A stretch of DNA of 64,000 bases from an uncultured Agathobacter sp. (GTDB taxonomy: Bacteria > Bacillota > Clostridia > Lachnospirales > Lachnospiraceae), in assembly GCA_934365945.1 (NCBI GenBank), contig CAKRNE010000001.1, positions 1 through 64,000 on the forward strand. Direction: 5' to 3'. How positions within the stretch are numbered: position 1 is the first letter of the stretch; each line of letters opens with the position of its first letter. Both the position numbers and the translations under genes were made by a program. Positions 42,797 to 51,743 of this stretch are shown piece after piece. The notes under the pieces are model-generated. The model saw nothing but the letters and a program-made list of their open reading frames with translations, searched no databases and was not told the origin of the DNA.

Positions 42797-43597
42797 TTAT
42801 ACTCTTCCTACATTGTTGACAGCCTTGTCTAATGTCTCATCAATAGATGTGATAACCTTCTGTCCGGCTTCATATGCACGCTGTATCGTAATCATATTGA
42901 CCATCTCATTTACCACATTTACATTTGAGGTTTCTAAGGCTCCCTGTTCTATTTCGGCATCTGAGGCGATAATATTACCCCCTGCAGTCAGATTGTAGAG
43001 ATTTTCACCATATTTTTCAATATAGTCATAGTTATCCACATCGACAACACCGATAGTGCCAACTAACTGATTGTTCTGAGTGATATATCCGAGTGAATTT
43101 ACTGAAAACTTCTCATTTGGGTCTACCCTCACCCAATTCGCTTCTCCGCCGTCTCCGCTTAATGCACCAGTCGCATTGAGCACATGGTCTCCGTCTGCTG
43201 TGACCAGATAACCGTCAGCATTGACCTTGAAAGCACCGTCTCTGGTATATTTCACACTTGTCTGACCTGATTTGTCAGTAAATGCAACGGCAAAAAAGCC
43301 TTTTCCACCGATAGCTAAATCTGTAGGGTTATCAGTCACCTTAAAGCTGCCCTCATCCCAATCGGTATATGTCTCACCGAGATGCACGCCGTATGTCATG
43401 CTGCCCAGATTTTTGTGCAGTCCGTAGTTTGACGTATCCTTTATCTTTATAGCAAGCTCATTTTTAAATGAATGCGAGGTGGTTCCCTCTTTTTTAAATC
43501 CATAGGTATCAGAATTAGCCAGGTTGTTCGCAAGAACATCCATGCGCTTCATCTCATTAACCATACCGGTGTGAGCGGTGTATAAGCCTTTTACCAT
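42797..43597 (-). CDS. flgF: Flagellar basal-body rod protein (FlgF/FlhO-type)
   Basis: A 266-residue rod/hook family protein: N-terminus VKGLYTAHTGMVNEMKRMDV then LANNLANSDTYGFKKEGT, the middle DLAIGGKGFFAVAF, and the C-terminus MVNMITIQRAYEAGQKVITS. The first-in-pair position before flgG points to FlgF/FlhO, the proximal rod. The ATG follows AAAGGA and starts only 11 bp past the hom stop, so a metabolic gene and flagellar genes share a transcript. The symbol is by position; FlhO is equally apt. Confidence 0.85.
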   Translation of the reverse strand: MVKGLYTAHTGMVNEMKRMDVLANNLANSDTYGFKKEGTTSHSFKNELAIKIKDTSNYGLHKNLGSMTYGVHLGETYTDWDEGSFKVTDNPTDLAIGGKGFFAVAFTDKSGQTSVKYTRDGAFKVNADGYLVTADGDHVLNATGALSGDGGEANWVRVDPNEKFSVNSLGYITQNNQLVGTIGVVDVDNYDYIEKYGENLYNLTAGGNIIASDAEIEQGALETSNVNVVNEMVNMITIQRAYEAGQKVITSIDETLDKAVNNVGRV

Positions 43598-43608
43598 ATT
43601 TTTGTCCT

Positions 43609-44799
43609 TTACAGTCTGATTCTGTTGATAACGTTTATCTTTGATGCCTTGTCGGCAAAATCCTTCTCTGTCATATCGCCTGTTGTGAATGCATACTCGC
43701 CATCAACCACATCCTCAATGTAGTCTACATGTCCGAATACAGCCTCAACCTCGCTCTTTGGTGAGTCAGTTCTCACAAAGAAGCTGTTTACACTGTCATC
43801 ATAGCTTACGAGTGTGAGCTTCTCAGGCTTCCAGTCGATATAAATATTTGTGTTCTGATGCTTTGTCATATCTACAACATCTGCCACTACAGCACTTGCG
43901 GTAGGAAGCTTTCCTGCTCCGCTGCCGTAGAACATAGCATCTCCTAGCACATTTCCGCGTAAAAATACGCCGTTGAACACTCCATTTACTCCTGAGAGTG
44001 GATGTGTGTCATCTATCATATATGGTGCAACGAGACAGGTATAGCTGTCACCCACCTTGCGGCTTGAAGCAAGAAGCTTGATTGCACGGTGCATTGCCTT
44101 TGCGTACCTGATATCCTCAGGTGTGATCTTTGTGATACCCTCACAGTGGATATCCTCGAAATCCACCTGCTGTCCTGCAACAAGTGATGTGAGAATGGCT
44201 ATCTTTCTGCATGGATCATATCCCTCTATGTCGGCTGTAGGATCCTTCTCTGCATAGCCCTTATCCTGAGCATCCTTTAATACCTCATCAAAGTCTGCTC
44301 CTTCCTCTGTCATCTTTGTAAGCATGTAGTTGGTTGTTCCGTTTAAGATTCCTGTGATTTCCTCAATCTCATCTGCTGTGAGACACTTGTTGAGTGGTCT
44401 GATAATAGGGATTCCGCCACCGACACTGGCCTCAAACTGGAAGTTCACTCCATGATCCCTTGCCACTTTAATGAGCTCAGCGCCCTTTGCAGCAACGAGG
44501 TTCTTGTTTGATGTTGCTACCTGTTTTCCTGCCTCAAGCATTGCCTTTACGAATGTAAATGCAGGCTCAACGCCTCCCATTGTCTCTACAACGATACCGA
44601 CCTCAGGGTCCTCTGCGATAACCTTATAATCATGTACTATCTTGTCCTCGATTGGTGTACCCGGGAACTCTCTTAAATCAAGCACATACTTGACCTCAAT
44701 TGGCTCTCCTGCTCTCTTTGCGATTTTTTCCTTGTTGATTTCTAATACTTCTACGACACCTGATCCAATTGTGCCGTAACCCATAACTGCAATCTTCAT
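43609..44799 (-). CDS. hom: Homoserine dehydrogenase
   Basis: Hom reduces aspartate semialdehyde to homoserine for threonine and methionine. The 396-residue protein has the NAD(P) motif GYGTIGSGVVEVLE, TSNKNLVAAKGAELI, the ILNGTTNYMLTKM substrate loop and YAEKDPTADIEGYDPCRKIAIL (quoted in part). It ends without the C-terminal ACT domain found in longer forms; a separate ACT protein is encoded 7 bp upstream, which may supply threonine sensing. Confidence 0.95.
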   Translation of the reverse strand: MKIAVMGYGTIGSGVVEVLEINKEKIAKRAGEPIEVKYVLDLREFPGTPIEDKIVHDYKVIAEDPEVGIVVETMGGVEPAFTFVKAMLEAGKQVATSNKNLVAAKGAELIKVARDHGVNFQFEASVGGGIPIIRPLNKCLTADEIEEITGILNGTTNYMLTKMTEEGADFDEVLKDAQDKGYAEKDPTADIEGYDPCRKIAILTSLVAGQQVDFEDIHCEGITKITPEDIRYAKAMHRAIKLLASSRKVGDSYTCLVAPYMIDDTHPLSGVNGVFNGVFLRGNVLGDAMFYGSGAGKLPTASAVVADVVDMTKHQNTNIYIDWKPEKLTLVSYDDSVNSFFVRTDSPKSEVEAVFGHVDYIEDVVDGEYAFTTGDMTEKDFADKASKINVINRIRL

Positions 44800-44806
44800 C
44801 TTTTTG

Positions 44807-45250
44807 TTACTCCCTGGCTAAAATTTTTACGTAATGTATGCCCTTTAAGGACTCAATCTGCTTTGCCATATCATCCACATCATCCGACTCCGGAAATACA
44901 TCCACAGATAACGTGAGTGACGCAATGCCATTTACCGGTACACTTTGGTGTATGGTAAGAATATTTGCTTTCGCATCGGCTACCGACTTAAGCACAACGG
45001 AAAGTATGCCCTGCTCGTCATCCATCTGAATGACAAGGTTCACAGTCTTTCCTTTGCGCCCCTCATAAAAAGGAAAAATATCATCCTTATATTTGTAAAA
45101 GGAGCTTCTGCTTATGCCAACAGCATCTGTTGCCTCCTGCACAGATTCAAGCTTGCCCGAATCTAACAGTCTCTTTGCCTCAACTACTTTAAGCAGCACC
45201 TCCGGTACAGCCTTTGCCCGTAAAACGAAGTAGTTTGATTTCTCCGCCAT
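44807..45250 (-). CDS. ACT domain-containing regulator (PheB/UPF0735-like)
   Basis: A 147-residue protein with an N-terminal helical part containing an HTH-like segment (EATDAVGISRSSFYKYKDDI, ~40-59) and a C-terminal ACT domain (VNLVIQMDDEQGILSVVLKS, then NILTIHQSVPVNGIASLTLS). It matches the PheB/UPF0735 family; the Bacillus member has, as I recall, been reported as a threonine biosynthesis regulator (ThrR). It is the first gene of the operon with hom, which fits control of or by threonine. Confidence 0.85.
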   Translation of the reverse strand: MAEKSNYFVLRAKAVPEVLLKVVEAKRLLDSGKLESVQEATDAVGISRSSFYKYKDDIFPFYEGRKGKTVNLVIQMDDEQGILSVVLKSVADAKANILTIHQSVPVNGIASLTLSVDVFPESDDVDDMAKQIESLKGIHYVKILARE

Positions 45251-45270
45251 TTAGTTACCTCCAAAATGGC

Positions 45271-45291
45271 CGGTGTGTTTGTCACACACCG
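45271..45291. repeat. Hairpin beside the ACT-hom ribosome site
   Basis: A perfect 8-bp stem CGGTGTGT/ACACACCG with a TTGTC loop lies ~20 nt upstream of the ACT gene start codon. It resembles the CACACCGGTGTG core of the extragenic repeats at 38,540 and 46,910 and could affect translation. Confidence 0.45.
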
Positions 45292-45312
45292 ACATTTGTC
45301 CTTGACTCAAAG

Positions 45313-45341
45313 ATTTTAACACAAAGATCGTAGTATTGCAA
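45313..45341 (-). promoter_or_regulatory. Promoter of the ACT-hom-flagellar operon
   Basis: TTGCAA (45336-45341), 17-base spacer, TAAAAT (45313-45318) on the minus strand, between prfB and the ACT gene. Confidence 0.6.
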
Positions 45342-45368
45342 CCTATTAGTTGATGTTCATTAAAAGAC

Positions 45369-46483
45369 TTAGTCTGCCCCTGTAGCCATCCATTTAAGAT
45401 AGCCGTTGATGAATATGTCTATGCTGCCGTCAAGCACTGCATCCGCATTACCTGTCTCCACCCCTGTCCTATGATCCTTGACCATAGTGTACGGCTGAAG
45501 CACATATGAGCGGATCTGGCTTCCCCAGCCAATTTCCTTGACCTCGCCTCTGATGCCCGCCTCCTTTGCAGCATTCTCTTCCTGCTTCAAAAGATACAGC
45601 TTTGCCTTTAACATCTGCATGGCTTTATCCTTGTTCATATGCTGTGAACGCTCATTCTGACACTGTACCACAATTCCTGATGGGAAATGTGTGATACGGA
45701 TAGCTGATGAGGTCTTGTTGATATGCTGTCCACCTGCTCCACTTGAGCGGTAGGTATCAATTCTGATATCCTCATCCTTTACCTCGATATCAAGATCCTC
45801 CTCGATATCCGGCATGACATCACAGGATACGAATGAAGTCTGCCTTTTTCCCGCCGCGTTAAACGGCGAAATTCGTACAAGCCTGTGCACGCCCTTTTCC
45901 GACTTCAGATATCCATATGCATTCTCTCCGTTTACCTGGAAGGTAATGGACTTGATACCTGCTTCATCGCCGTCAAGCGAATCGAGCACCTCAAGGGTAA
46001 AGCCCTTTTTATCTGCCCACTTCGAATACATACGAAACAGCATTGCCGCCCAGTCGCATGACTCCGTTCCACCGGCGCCTGCGTTGAGTCTCAAAATAGC
46101 GTTGCACTTATCATATTCTCCCGACAAAAGAGTCTTCATTCTGATACCGTCATATGTGCTCTCAAAATCATCAAGCATCTGCTGTATCTCAGGTATGAGT
46201 GACTCATCGTTCTCCTCATAGCCCATCTCAATCATCGTCTCTATATCTTCATACTGTTCCTTGAGCTTTGCGTATGTAGCGACATCATCCTTCATACTCT
46301 TAAGCTCTTTCATCTTGCTCTGTGACTTCTCCGGGTCATCCCAGAAGTCAGGAGCTTCCATCTCTCTCTCTAATTCCTGGATTTTTTCTTCTTTATTAGC
46401 CAGGTCAAAGTGAATCCCTCACTTCCTGTAGTGGGGCTTTGTAGCCTTGGAGCGTGGACTTGAAATTATCCAACTCTACCACA
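45369..46483 (-). CDS. prfB: Peptide chain release factor 2 (programmed frameshift, plus an extra base)
   Basis: RF2 reads UGA and UAA. From 46361 down the frame is uninterrupted and has the GGQ loop (YRSSGAGGQHINKTSSAIRI, ~residues 207-226 here) and codon-recognition domain. Upstream, the classic autoregulatory site CTT-TGA-C lies at 46404-46410, and the N-terminal VELDNFKSTLQGYK is encoded from a GTG at 46483 after AGAGGTG. However, the start frame and the CTT-TGA frame differ by one base: AAAA at 46438-46441 where AAA would fit. So two +1 shifts, an indel in the N-terminus, or a sequence error must be assumed. Everything after residue ~26 reads as normal RF2. Confidence 0.88.
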
Positions 46484-46537
46484 GAATCACCTCTTTCTTT
46501 GCATTTTTTTGTTGGCCGCTTTTAGTTTTTGGATGAC

Positions 46538-46745
46538 GCTTCCCGCATTCAGGTTGTGGGGTGCGGCCGGCACACAGTATATTCCTTTGAAAAATATGAA
46601 GTCAGCCACGGGATTTTTTCGGATAGTGTTTTTTTATCTTCACTTTGTTTCATTCATATTTTTAATGGAACCCCGTGGCAGTTCATATTTTTCTTCGGAA
46701 CATGCTGTGTGCCGGCCGTAAACCTGGGTTTACGGGGCGGGAAGC
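46538..46745. repeat. 208-bp palindromic intergenic element
   Basis: Left and right halves are inverted copies: GCTTCCCGC at 46538 with GCGGGAAGC ending 46745; GGCCGGCACACAG at 46565 with CTGTGTGCCGGCC ending 46717; then GAAAAATATGAA, AGCCACGGG and AACCCCGTGGCA toward the centre. The right half also has a CCGTAAAC-CTGG-GTTTACGG hairpin. It is unrelated in sequence to the element at 11,367. It occupies most of the 500-bp gap between prfB and vanZ; the rest holds a short tandem CACGCTTATCAT-type repeat (46864-46903) and the unit at 46907. Confidence 0.7.
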
Positions 46746-46906
46746 TGGTTGTGACAGGAATTAAATATATATATTAAGTCTGCCATGTATCCTCTAACCA
46801 GCGTCATTATTTTTATTATACAGATTAAACTAAGAAACTGCAACTAAATTTGGCACTTATAATCACGCTTATCATCATGCTTATCATCACGCTTGTTATC
46901 ATGATT

Positions 46907-46948
46907 GTTACTGTTCACACCTAACAGTGTGACCGACAACTATTACAG
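46907..46948. repeat. Short extragenic repeat (GTTACTGTTCACACC family)
   Basis: Begins GTTACTGTTCACACC and ends GTGTGACCGACAACTATTACAG (in part). It differs from the unit at 38537-38576 mainly by a two-base insertion and a changed core. CACAC...GTGTG can pair as a small hairpin. Confidence 0.6.
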
Positions 46949-46983
46949 CCCACTTCTCTTCGTGTCTTCATATCTTCTTGTCT

Positions 46984-47475
46984 TCATGTTCTCGGCTTTG
47001 CTGTGCCTGCTGTGTGCTTCGCATGCGCCACATGGGTAACAAGTGCAATAAGAAGCAGCATAATGATACCACCTGTGGTATCAATCAGTACGTCCGTGAA
47101 TCTGCCGGCCCGGCCGGGCACGAACATCTGGTGAATTTCATCTGTGCTGGCATATAGGAAGGTCACGCCTATCGGAATTAAAAATCTCCTTTTGCCATGC
47201 AAAAACGAAAATGTCACAAATCCAAGCAATGTGAGAATAGCATACTCGCTCATATGGGCGCACTTTCTCACCGGATAGTCTATAAGCTCTGCCTTATCGA
47301 GCATCTCGCTCTCATCCCAGTGGCTTGCAGTAATGGTATTGACCACAGAAACTATACGATAGCTGACGCTGCCACTGAGCTCAGAGGACTCAGTGTCAGG
47401 CTCCGCCGAAAACATGAATATGACAGCCATCCAGCACAGCATTAGAACGCATGCAATCTTATTTAAGCTTTTCAT
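46984..47475 (-). CDS. VanZ family membrane protein
   Basis: A 163-residue protein with about four membrane helices and the VanZ family signature: PVRKCAHMSEYAILTLLGF (~67-85), FLYASTDEIHQMFVPGRAG and RFTDVLIDTTGGI. VanZ-like proteins are widespread in Firmicutes; teicoplanin resistance is known for one member, and the common role is unclear. It overlaps the 3' end of ctpA by 17 bp, so it is the last gene of the ftsE-ftsX-ctpA-vanZ run. Confidence 0.85.
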   Translation of the reverse strand: MKSLNKIACVLMLCWMAVIFMFSAEPDTESSELSGSVSYRIVSVVNTITASHWDESEMLDKAELIDYPVRKCAHMSEYAILTLLGFVTFSFLHGKRRFLIPIGVTFLYASTDEIHQMFVPGRAGRFTDVLIDTTGGIIMLLLIALVTHVAHAKHTAGTAKPRT

Positions 47476-48886
47476 TCATCACCTCAATCGCTTTCTGAAG
47501 CTGCACATCATACTGCATGTCATAGTCTGCATTTGTGTCTCCTGTGTATTCGTAGTCCACCTCTACGTCAGGCTCGATACCCTTTTTGTGAATATTGTGG
47601 CCGTTTGGTGTGTAGTACTTCGATGTGGTAATCTTTACAGCATCACCATCGGAAAGATTGTAGATAGTCTGTACAATTCCCTTTCCAAAAGTCTTTTTGC
47701 CTACAAGCGTGGCATCAATATAGCCGTCCTCATTATAATCCTTCATGGCTCCTGCAAAAATTTCAGACGCACTTGCGCTGTTTTCATCGACAAGCACTAC
47801 GATAGGACAGTCAATCTGCTTGCCATCGTCATCACCAAAGGTCTGAACATTTCCGTTTTTATCCTTTGTATACACGACAGTTCCTGCAGGGAGCTTTCCA
47901 ACTGTTTCTGCCGGAAGCAGTCTGTCAACCATTTCTGTCACTGCGGTAAGGAGACCTCCCGGATTAGCACGCAAATCCACTATAAGCCCCTTCATGCCCT
48001 GATTTGTAAGTCCGTCAAGTGCATCCTCAAACTGACTAGCGGTGTTTGTCTGAAACTCGCTGACCTGAATATATCCCACTCCGTTGTCAAGCAACTTGCT
48101 GTCCACCGATGGCAGCTCTACATTTTTGCGCTCCACCTCAACAGTGAATGGATCTGTATTCTCTCCTCGCCTGATTTCAAGCGTAACCTTTGTGCCCTCC
48201 TCGCCTCTGATTTTGGCAACAAGCTTTGTGAGATCCTCAGATGTTGCCTCGACACCATCAACCGATACTATCTCATCATCCTTTTTAAGACCTGCTTCCT
48301 CCGAAGGAGTTCCGCTGTATACCTTTGAAACTGTCACCTGCTTTGTGTCAGGATCCTGCTTTAACGCAGCTCCGATGCCATAATATGTGCCTGTTGTGCT
48401 GATTTGCAGCTCCTTATACTCATCCGCGGTATAATAAACCGAATACGGATCATTTAGTCCCTCCATCACACCATGCAGCAGACCGTTTTCCAAATCATCC
48501 TTGTCGTAATCCTCATAGTAGTACTCGTCTATGTAGTTCGCGAGCTCATCGATTTTCTGCACTGTCTTGTCGTCGAGCACATCTGCACTTTTTGCAACGG
48601 TATGCACACTCCTGCCTGTAATCATTGTGTATGCAAAGAGCACTATACCCCCAAGCACAAGAGTTGCTGCGATACCGGTTGCAATTCCCGCACAGAAGCC
48701 TTTTTTTAATCCCATTCTATGAGGCGTTTTATCACTCATATCCGGATTATTATCACACCCCAGGCCGTTACTTCCACCGCCTGCATAATTTTGTGTGTAA
48801 TTTTCTCTTAAAGCATCAGCTCCGCCATCAGGCGCATCTACTCTCTGCACATAAGGATTGACATCCCTATTGTTTGAATTGTCCAT
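47459..48886 (-). CDS. ctpA: C-terminal processing peptidase, S41 family
   Basis: A 475-residue membrane-anchored serine peptidase that acts outside the membrane. It has a cytoplasmic Asn/Gly-rich N-terminus, one helix (~65-88), a PDZ domain (~150-235, YYGIGAALKQDPDTKQVTV, GTPSEEAGLKKDDEIVSVDG) and an S41 domain with the catalytic Ser in ENSASASEIFAGAMKD and Lys in KKTFGKGIVQT. It lies right after ftsEX, an order common in Firmicutes where FtsEX controls cell-wall hydrolases. A terminator separates ctpA from ftsX. Confidence 0.92.
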   Translation of the reverse strand: MDNSNNRDVNPYVQRVDAPDGGADALRENYTQNYAGGGSNGLGCDNNPDMSDKTPHRMGLKKGFCAGIATGIAATLVLGGIVLFAYTMITGRSVHTVAKSADVLDDKTVQKIDELANYIDEYYYEDYDKDDLENGLLHGVMEGLNDPYSVYYTADEYKELQISTTGTYYGIGAALKQDPDTKQVTVSKVYSGTPSEEAGLKKDDEIVSVDGVEATSEDLTKLVAKIRGEEGTKVTLEIRRGENTDPFTVEVERKNVELPSVDSKLLDNGVGYIQVSEFQTNTASQFEDALDGLTNQGMKGLIVDLRANPGGLLTAVTEMVDRLLPAETVGKLPAGTVVYTKDKNGNVQTFGDDDGKQIDCPIVVLVDENSASASEIFAGAMKDYNEDGYIDATLVGKKTFGKGIVQTIYNLSDGDAVKITTSKYYTPNGHNIHKKGIEPDVEVDYEYTGDTNADYDMQYDVQLQKAIEVMNEKLK

Positions 48887-48927
48887 TTCAGTCCTGTCCT
48901 CTCTATACTATATTTGAACTTAAAACA

Positions 48928-48951
48928 GCCTGTCTCCGATCGGAGCCAGGC
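48928..48951 (-). terminator. Hairpin terminator after ftsX
   Basis: On the minus strand GCCTGGCTCC (48942-48951) and GGAGACAGGC (48928-48937) pair around GATC with one mismatch, then TGTTTTAAG. It may only partly separate ftsEX from ctpA. Confidence 0.65.
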
Positions 48952-48965
48952 CGTCATAATTATTA

Positions 48966-49874
48966 TTATACTCTTAAATGTTTCCGAATTGTGAATCGAC
49001 TTCCCAGGAAGCCAATTCCAACGCCCAGTATAAGTGCTACCGGTACGAGTGTAGAGAAAATCTCCTTTGTCGGGATAAATGTCATCATATTTCCTATAAA
49101 ACTGAACTTATTAGCAATATATGCACAAATCTTTCCATACATGACATTAAGCAGTCCAAGCGGAATAGCCGAACCAATCAGTCCGATAAGAATACCCTCT
49201 ACCACAAACGGAGACCTGACAAGAAAATCTGTCGCTCCGATAAGCTTCATGATAGCTATCTCCTCTCGTCTGACCGCAATACCTGTAGTAACTGTATTGC
49301 TTATAAGGAAAACCGCAACACACAGAAGAATCAGAATGATACCTCCTGATACATAGCTGATAAGCTTATTTAAATCGGTCAGTGTATTGGCCACATCCTG
49401 CGACTGGTTTACCTTTCTGACTCCCTCAAGTCCCTTGATGTAGTTGACAAGAGTCTGCTGCATAGAGACATCACTCAAATAAACCTGCAGATTCGCAGAA
49501 TTGCTGAGGGGGTTGTCATCGCCAAATGAAGCTGCTGCATCATCATAACCCTCGAAGTATTCCTTCTGATAATCACTCCAGGCATCTGCCGCCGACTGAT
49601 AATCCACCTTGCCGACCTCAGCTCTCTTCTCAATCTGAGCCTTGTCTGCATTGATTACATCCTCAGTGGTGCCTTCATTAAAGAATACAGTTACAGCAAC
49701 TCCCTTTTCTGCTGTTTTAACCATGCTTGAAAAGTTAGTCACAACAATATAAAATAGTCCAAACATAAAAATACATGCTGCCATAGTAGCTATAGATGCC
49801 AGCGAGAACATTTTATTTCTGAAAATATTTTTAAAGCCCTGCTTAATTGAATAAGCTAATGTATTAATCCTCAT
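48966..49874 (-). CDS. ftsX: Cell division protein FtsX
   Basis: FtsX is the membrane half of the ABC-like FtsEX complex that activates peptidoglycan hydrolases at division or along the side wall. The 302-residue protein has the N-terminal YSIKQGFKNIFRNKMFSLAS, one helix, a large outer loop (~45-165), and three C-terminal helices, with the MKLIGATDFLVRSPFVVEGI block typical of FtsX. The ATG at 49874 lies inside the end of ftsE (11-bp overlap); longer in-frame starts are unlikely. The NlpC/P60 enzyme at 52.9 kb could be a target, as an inference. Confidence 0.93.
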   Translation of the reverse strand: MRINTLAYSIKQGFKNIFRNKMFSLASIATMAACIFMFGLFYIVVTNFSSMVKTAEKGVAVTVFFNEGTTEDVINADKAQIEKRAEVGKVDYQSAADAWSDYQKEYFEGYDDAAASFGDDNPLSNSANLQVYLSDVSMQQTLVNYIKGLEGVRKVNQSQDVANTLTDLNKLISYVSGGIILILLCVAVFLISNTVTTGIAVRREEIAIMKLIGATDFLVRSPFVVEGILIGLIGSAIPLGLLNVMYGKICAYIANKFSFIGNMMTFIPTKEIFSTLVPVALILGVGIGFLGSRFTIRKHLRV

Positions 49875-50547
49875 CACTATCACCATCCTTGCTGTCTGCC
49901 ACAACAAGTCCCTTCTTTATAGTGATGACACGCTTTTTCATAACCTTAACAATCTCAAGATTATGTGTTACAACGATAACAGTTGTGCCTTTCTCATTGA
50001 TTTCCTCAAGCAGCTTCATAATCTCCCACGCATTGTTGTTGTCAAGATTACCTGTAGGCTCATCTGCAAGAAGAAAATTCGGCTCATTTACCAAAGCCCT
50101 TGCAATCGCAACCCTCTGCTGCTCTCCTCCCGAAAGCTCCTTCGGTTTTGACTTATACTTTGCAGCAAGCCCAACCATAGAAAGCATTTTAGGGACCTTT
50201 TTCTTAATGGTGGCTGTCGAAGCGCCTATAACCTTAAGCGCAAAAGCCACATTCTCATAAACATTTCTATCCTTTAATAATCTAAAGTCCTGAAATACAA
50301 CTCCGATATTTCTTCTGTATTTAGGAATCTGTCTGCGCCTTATATGTGCCAGATTCCTTCCGTCAACAGTAATTGTTCCGTCTGTGGGTTCAAGCTCCTT
50401 TAAAAGCAGCTTAATAAGAGTGGATTTACCAGATCCACTGTCTCCGCATACGAAAACGAACTCTCCGTCATCAATCGCCAGATTGACATCGTTGAGAGCA
50501 GGTATACCTGCAGAATATGCCTTGCTGACATGTTCAAGTTTAATCAT
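49864..50547 (-). CDS. ftsE: Cell division ATP-binding protein FtsE
   Basis: FtsE is the cytosolic ATPase of FtsEX. The 227-residue protein has Walker A GDSGSGKSTLIKLL (~35), Q-loop VFQDFRLL, ABC signature LSGGEQQRVAIARAL, Walker B FLLADEPTGNLD and the H-loop VTHN. The QDFRLL and GEQQR forms fit FtsE well. It lies 10 bp after the PucR/CdaR-type regulator gene and overlaps ftsX. Confidence 0.95.
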   Translation of the reverse strand: MIKLEHVSKAYSAGIPALNDVNLAIDDGEFVFVCGDSGSGKSTLIKLLLKELEPTDGTITVDGRNLAHIRRRQIPKYRRNIGVVFQDFRLLKDRNVYENVAFALKVIGASTATIKKKVPKMLSMVGLAAKYKSKPKELSGGEQQRVAIARALVNEPNFLLADEPTGNLDNNNAWEIMKLLEEINEKGTTVIVVTHNLEIVKVMKKRVITIKKGLVVADSKDGDSDED

Positions 50548-50557
50548 TACTTTCTCC

Positions 50558-51643
50558 TTAATAGTCCATTGATTCCATATACTTCATGTATTTGACTACC
50601 ATAAGGGCAATCTTAAATGTGATGGCATCCTCGAACACTCTAAGGTCAAGCCCTGTGCTTTTCTGAAGCTTGTCCAATCTATATACAAGTGTGTTTCTGT
50701 GTATGTATAGCTGTCTTGAAGTCTCAGACACATTAAGGCTGTTCTCAAAGAATTTATTTATAGTGGATAAAATCTCTTCATCAAAGTCATCCGGTGATTT
50801 GCCATCAAAAATCTCTTTGATAAACATCTTGCAAAGAGGAATCGGAAGCTGATATATCAGTCGTCCTATTCCAAGCTGTGAATATGCAATGATATTCCTC
50901 TCCTCAAAGAAGATTTTGCCAACATCGAGAGCCATTCTGGCCTCTTTGTATGATCGCGATACCTCTTTTAATTCATTAATAACAGTACCATATGCAATAT
51001 GAACCCCGTCTGCTTCAGACCTGAACAGATTTAATATCACCTCGGCTGTCTTTCTGAGATCATCATAAGTCTCATTTTCTGCCAGTTCCTTCACTACAAT
51101 TATATTCTTTTCATCAACGGCTGTGACAAAATCCTTTGATTTGCCGCCAAAAAGACTTCTGATCTTTTCAAGCTCATTGCCGTCCTTCTCTCTGTTTGTC
51201 TCAACAATAAACACCACACGTCTCACTTCAATATCAATGTGAAGCTTCTTTGCGCGGTTATATATATCAACCAAAAGAAGATTATCAAGCAAAAGATTTT
51301 TGATAAAGTTGTCCTTATCAAATCTTTCCTTGTATGCCACCAGAAGATTCTGAATCTGGAAGCTTGCAATCTTTCCTATCATATATACATCTTCGCTGTC
51401 ACCATATGCCAATAAAACATATTCCAACTGGTGATCATCAAAAACCTTAAAAAACTGACATCCGTTTATAACCTGACTGTCTGCCGGTGAAGTAACAAAC
51501 GCCTGTGCCGGCTCTATAAATGCCTCCGCATTAGGAAAAGTCGCGGCAAGAATCTTACCTTCAACATCTATAACGCAAAGATCCGTTCTGGTAATTCCTT
51601 TAAGGCCATCAATTGTATTCTGAAGTATCTGATTGGAAATCAT
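50558..51643 (-). CDS. PucR/CdaR-type transcriptional regulator
   Basis: A 361-residue protein. The N-terminal ~130 residues look like a sensor domain (LCVIDVEGKILAATF), the middle (~140-280) resembles a GGDEF-like fold found in CdaR proteins, and the C-terminus has the PucR-type HTH (SLNVSETSRQLYIHRNTLVYRLDKL, quoted as ~25 residues in pieces: NVSETSRQLYIHRNTLVYRL). CdaR relatives sense sugar diacids, but here the neighbours are ftsEX, so the ligand is unknown. It is close enough to ftsE (10 bp) for co-transcription. Confidence 0.8.
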   Translation of the reverse strand: MISNQILQNTIDGLKGITRTDLCVIDVEGKILAATFPNAEAFIEPAQAFVTSPADSQVINGCQFFKVFDDHQLEYVLLAYGDSEDVYMIGKIASFQIQNLLVAYKERFDKDNFIKNLLLDNLLLVDIYNRAKKLHIDIEVRRVVFIVETNREKDGNELEKIRSLFGGKSKDFVTAVDEKNIIVVKELAENETYDDLRKTAEVILNLFRSEADGVHIAYGTVINELKEVSRSYKEARMALDVGKIFFEERNIIAYSQLGIGRLIYQLPIPLCKMFIKEIFDGKSPDDFDEEILSTINKFFENSLNVSETSRQLYIHRNTLVYRLDKLQKSTGLDLRVFEDAITFKIALMVVKYMKYMESMDY

Positions 51644-51743
51644 AGTCGTTCTCCTTCTCCCCTTTTTGGTAACTGTGCATTACCCTCACAGCTACTTTTT
51701 ACTAATTGCATAAATACTTTCTATTATTTTAATACATTCGCAC

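Noticed and set aside
44807..45368. T-box leader upstream of the ACT-hom operon
   Set aside because: The leader is under 70 nt and lacks the conserved T-box bulge sequence; only a short hairpin is present.
46509..46777. 70- and 82-codon open frames near prfB
   Set aside because: They run through the 208-bp palindrome and resemble no protein; the palindrome is the better explanation.
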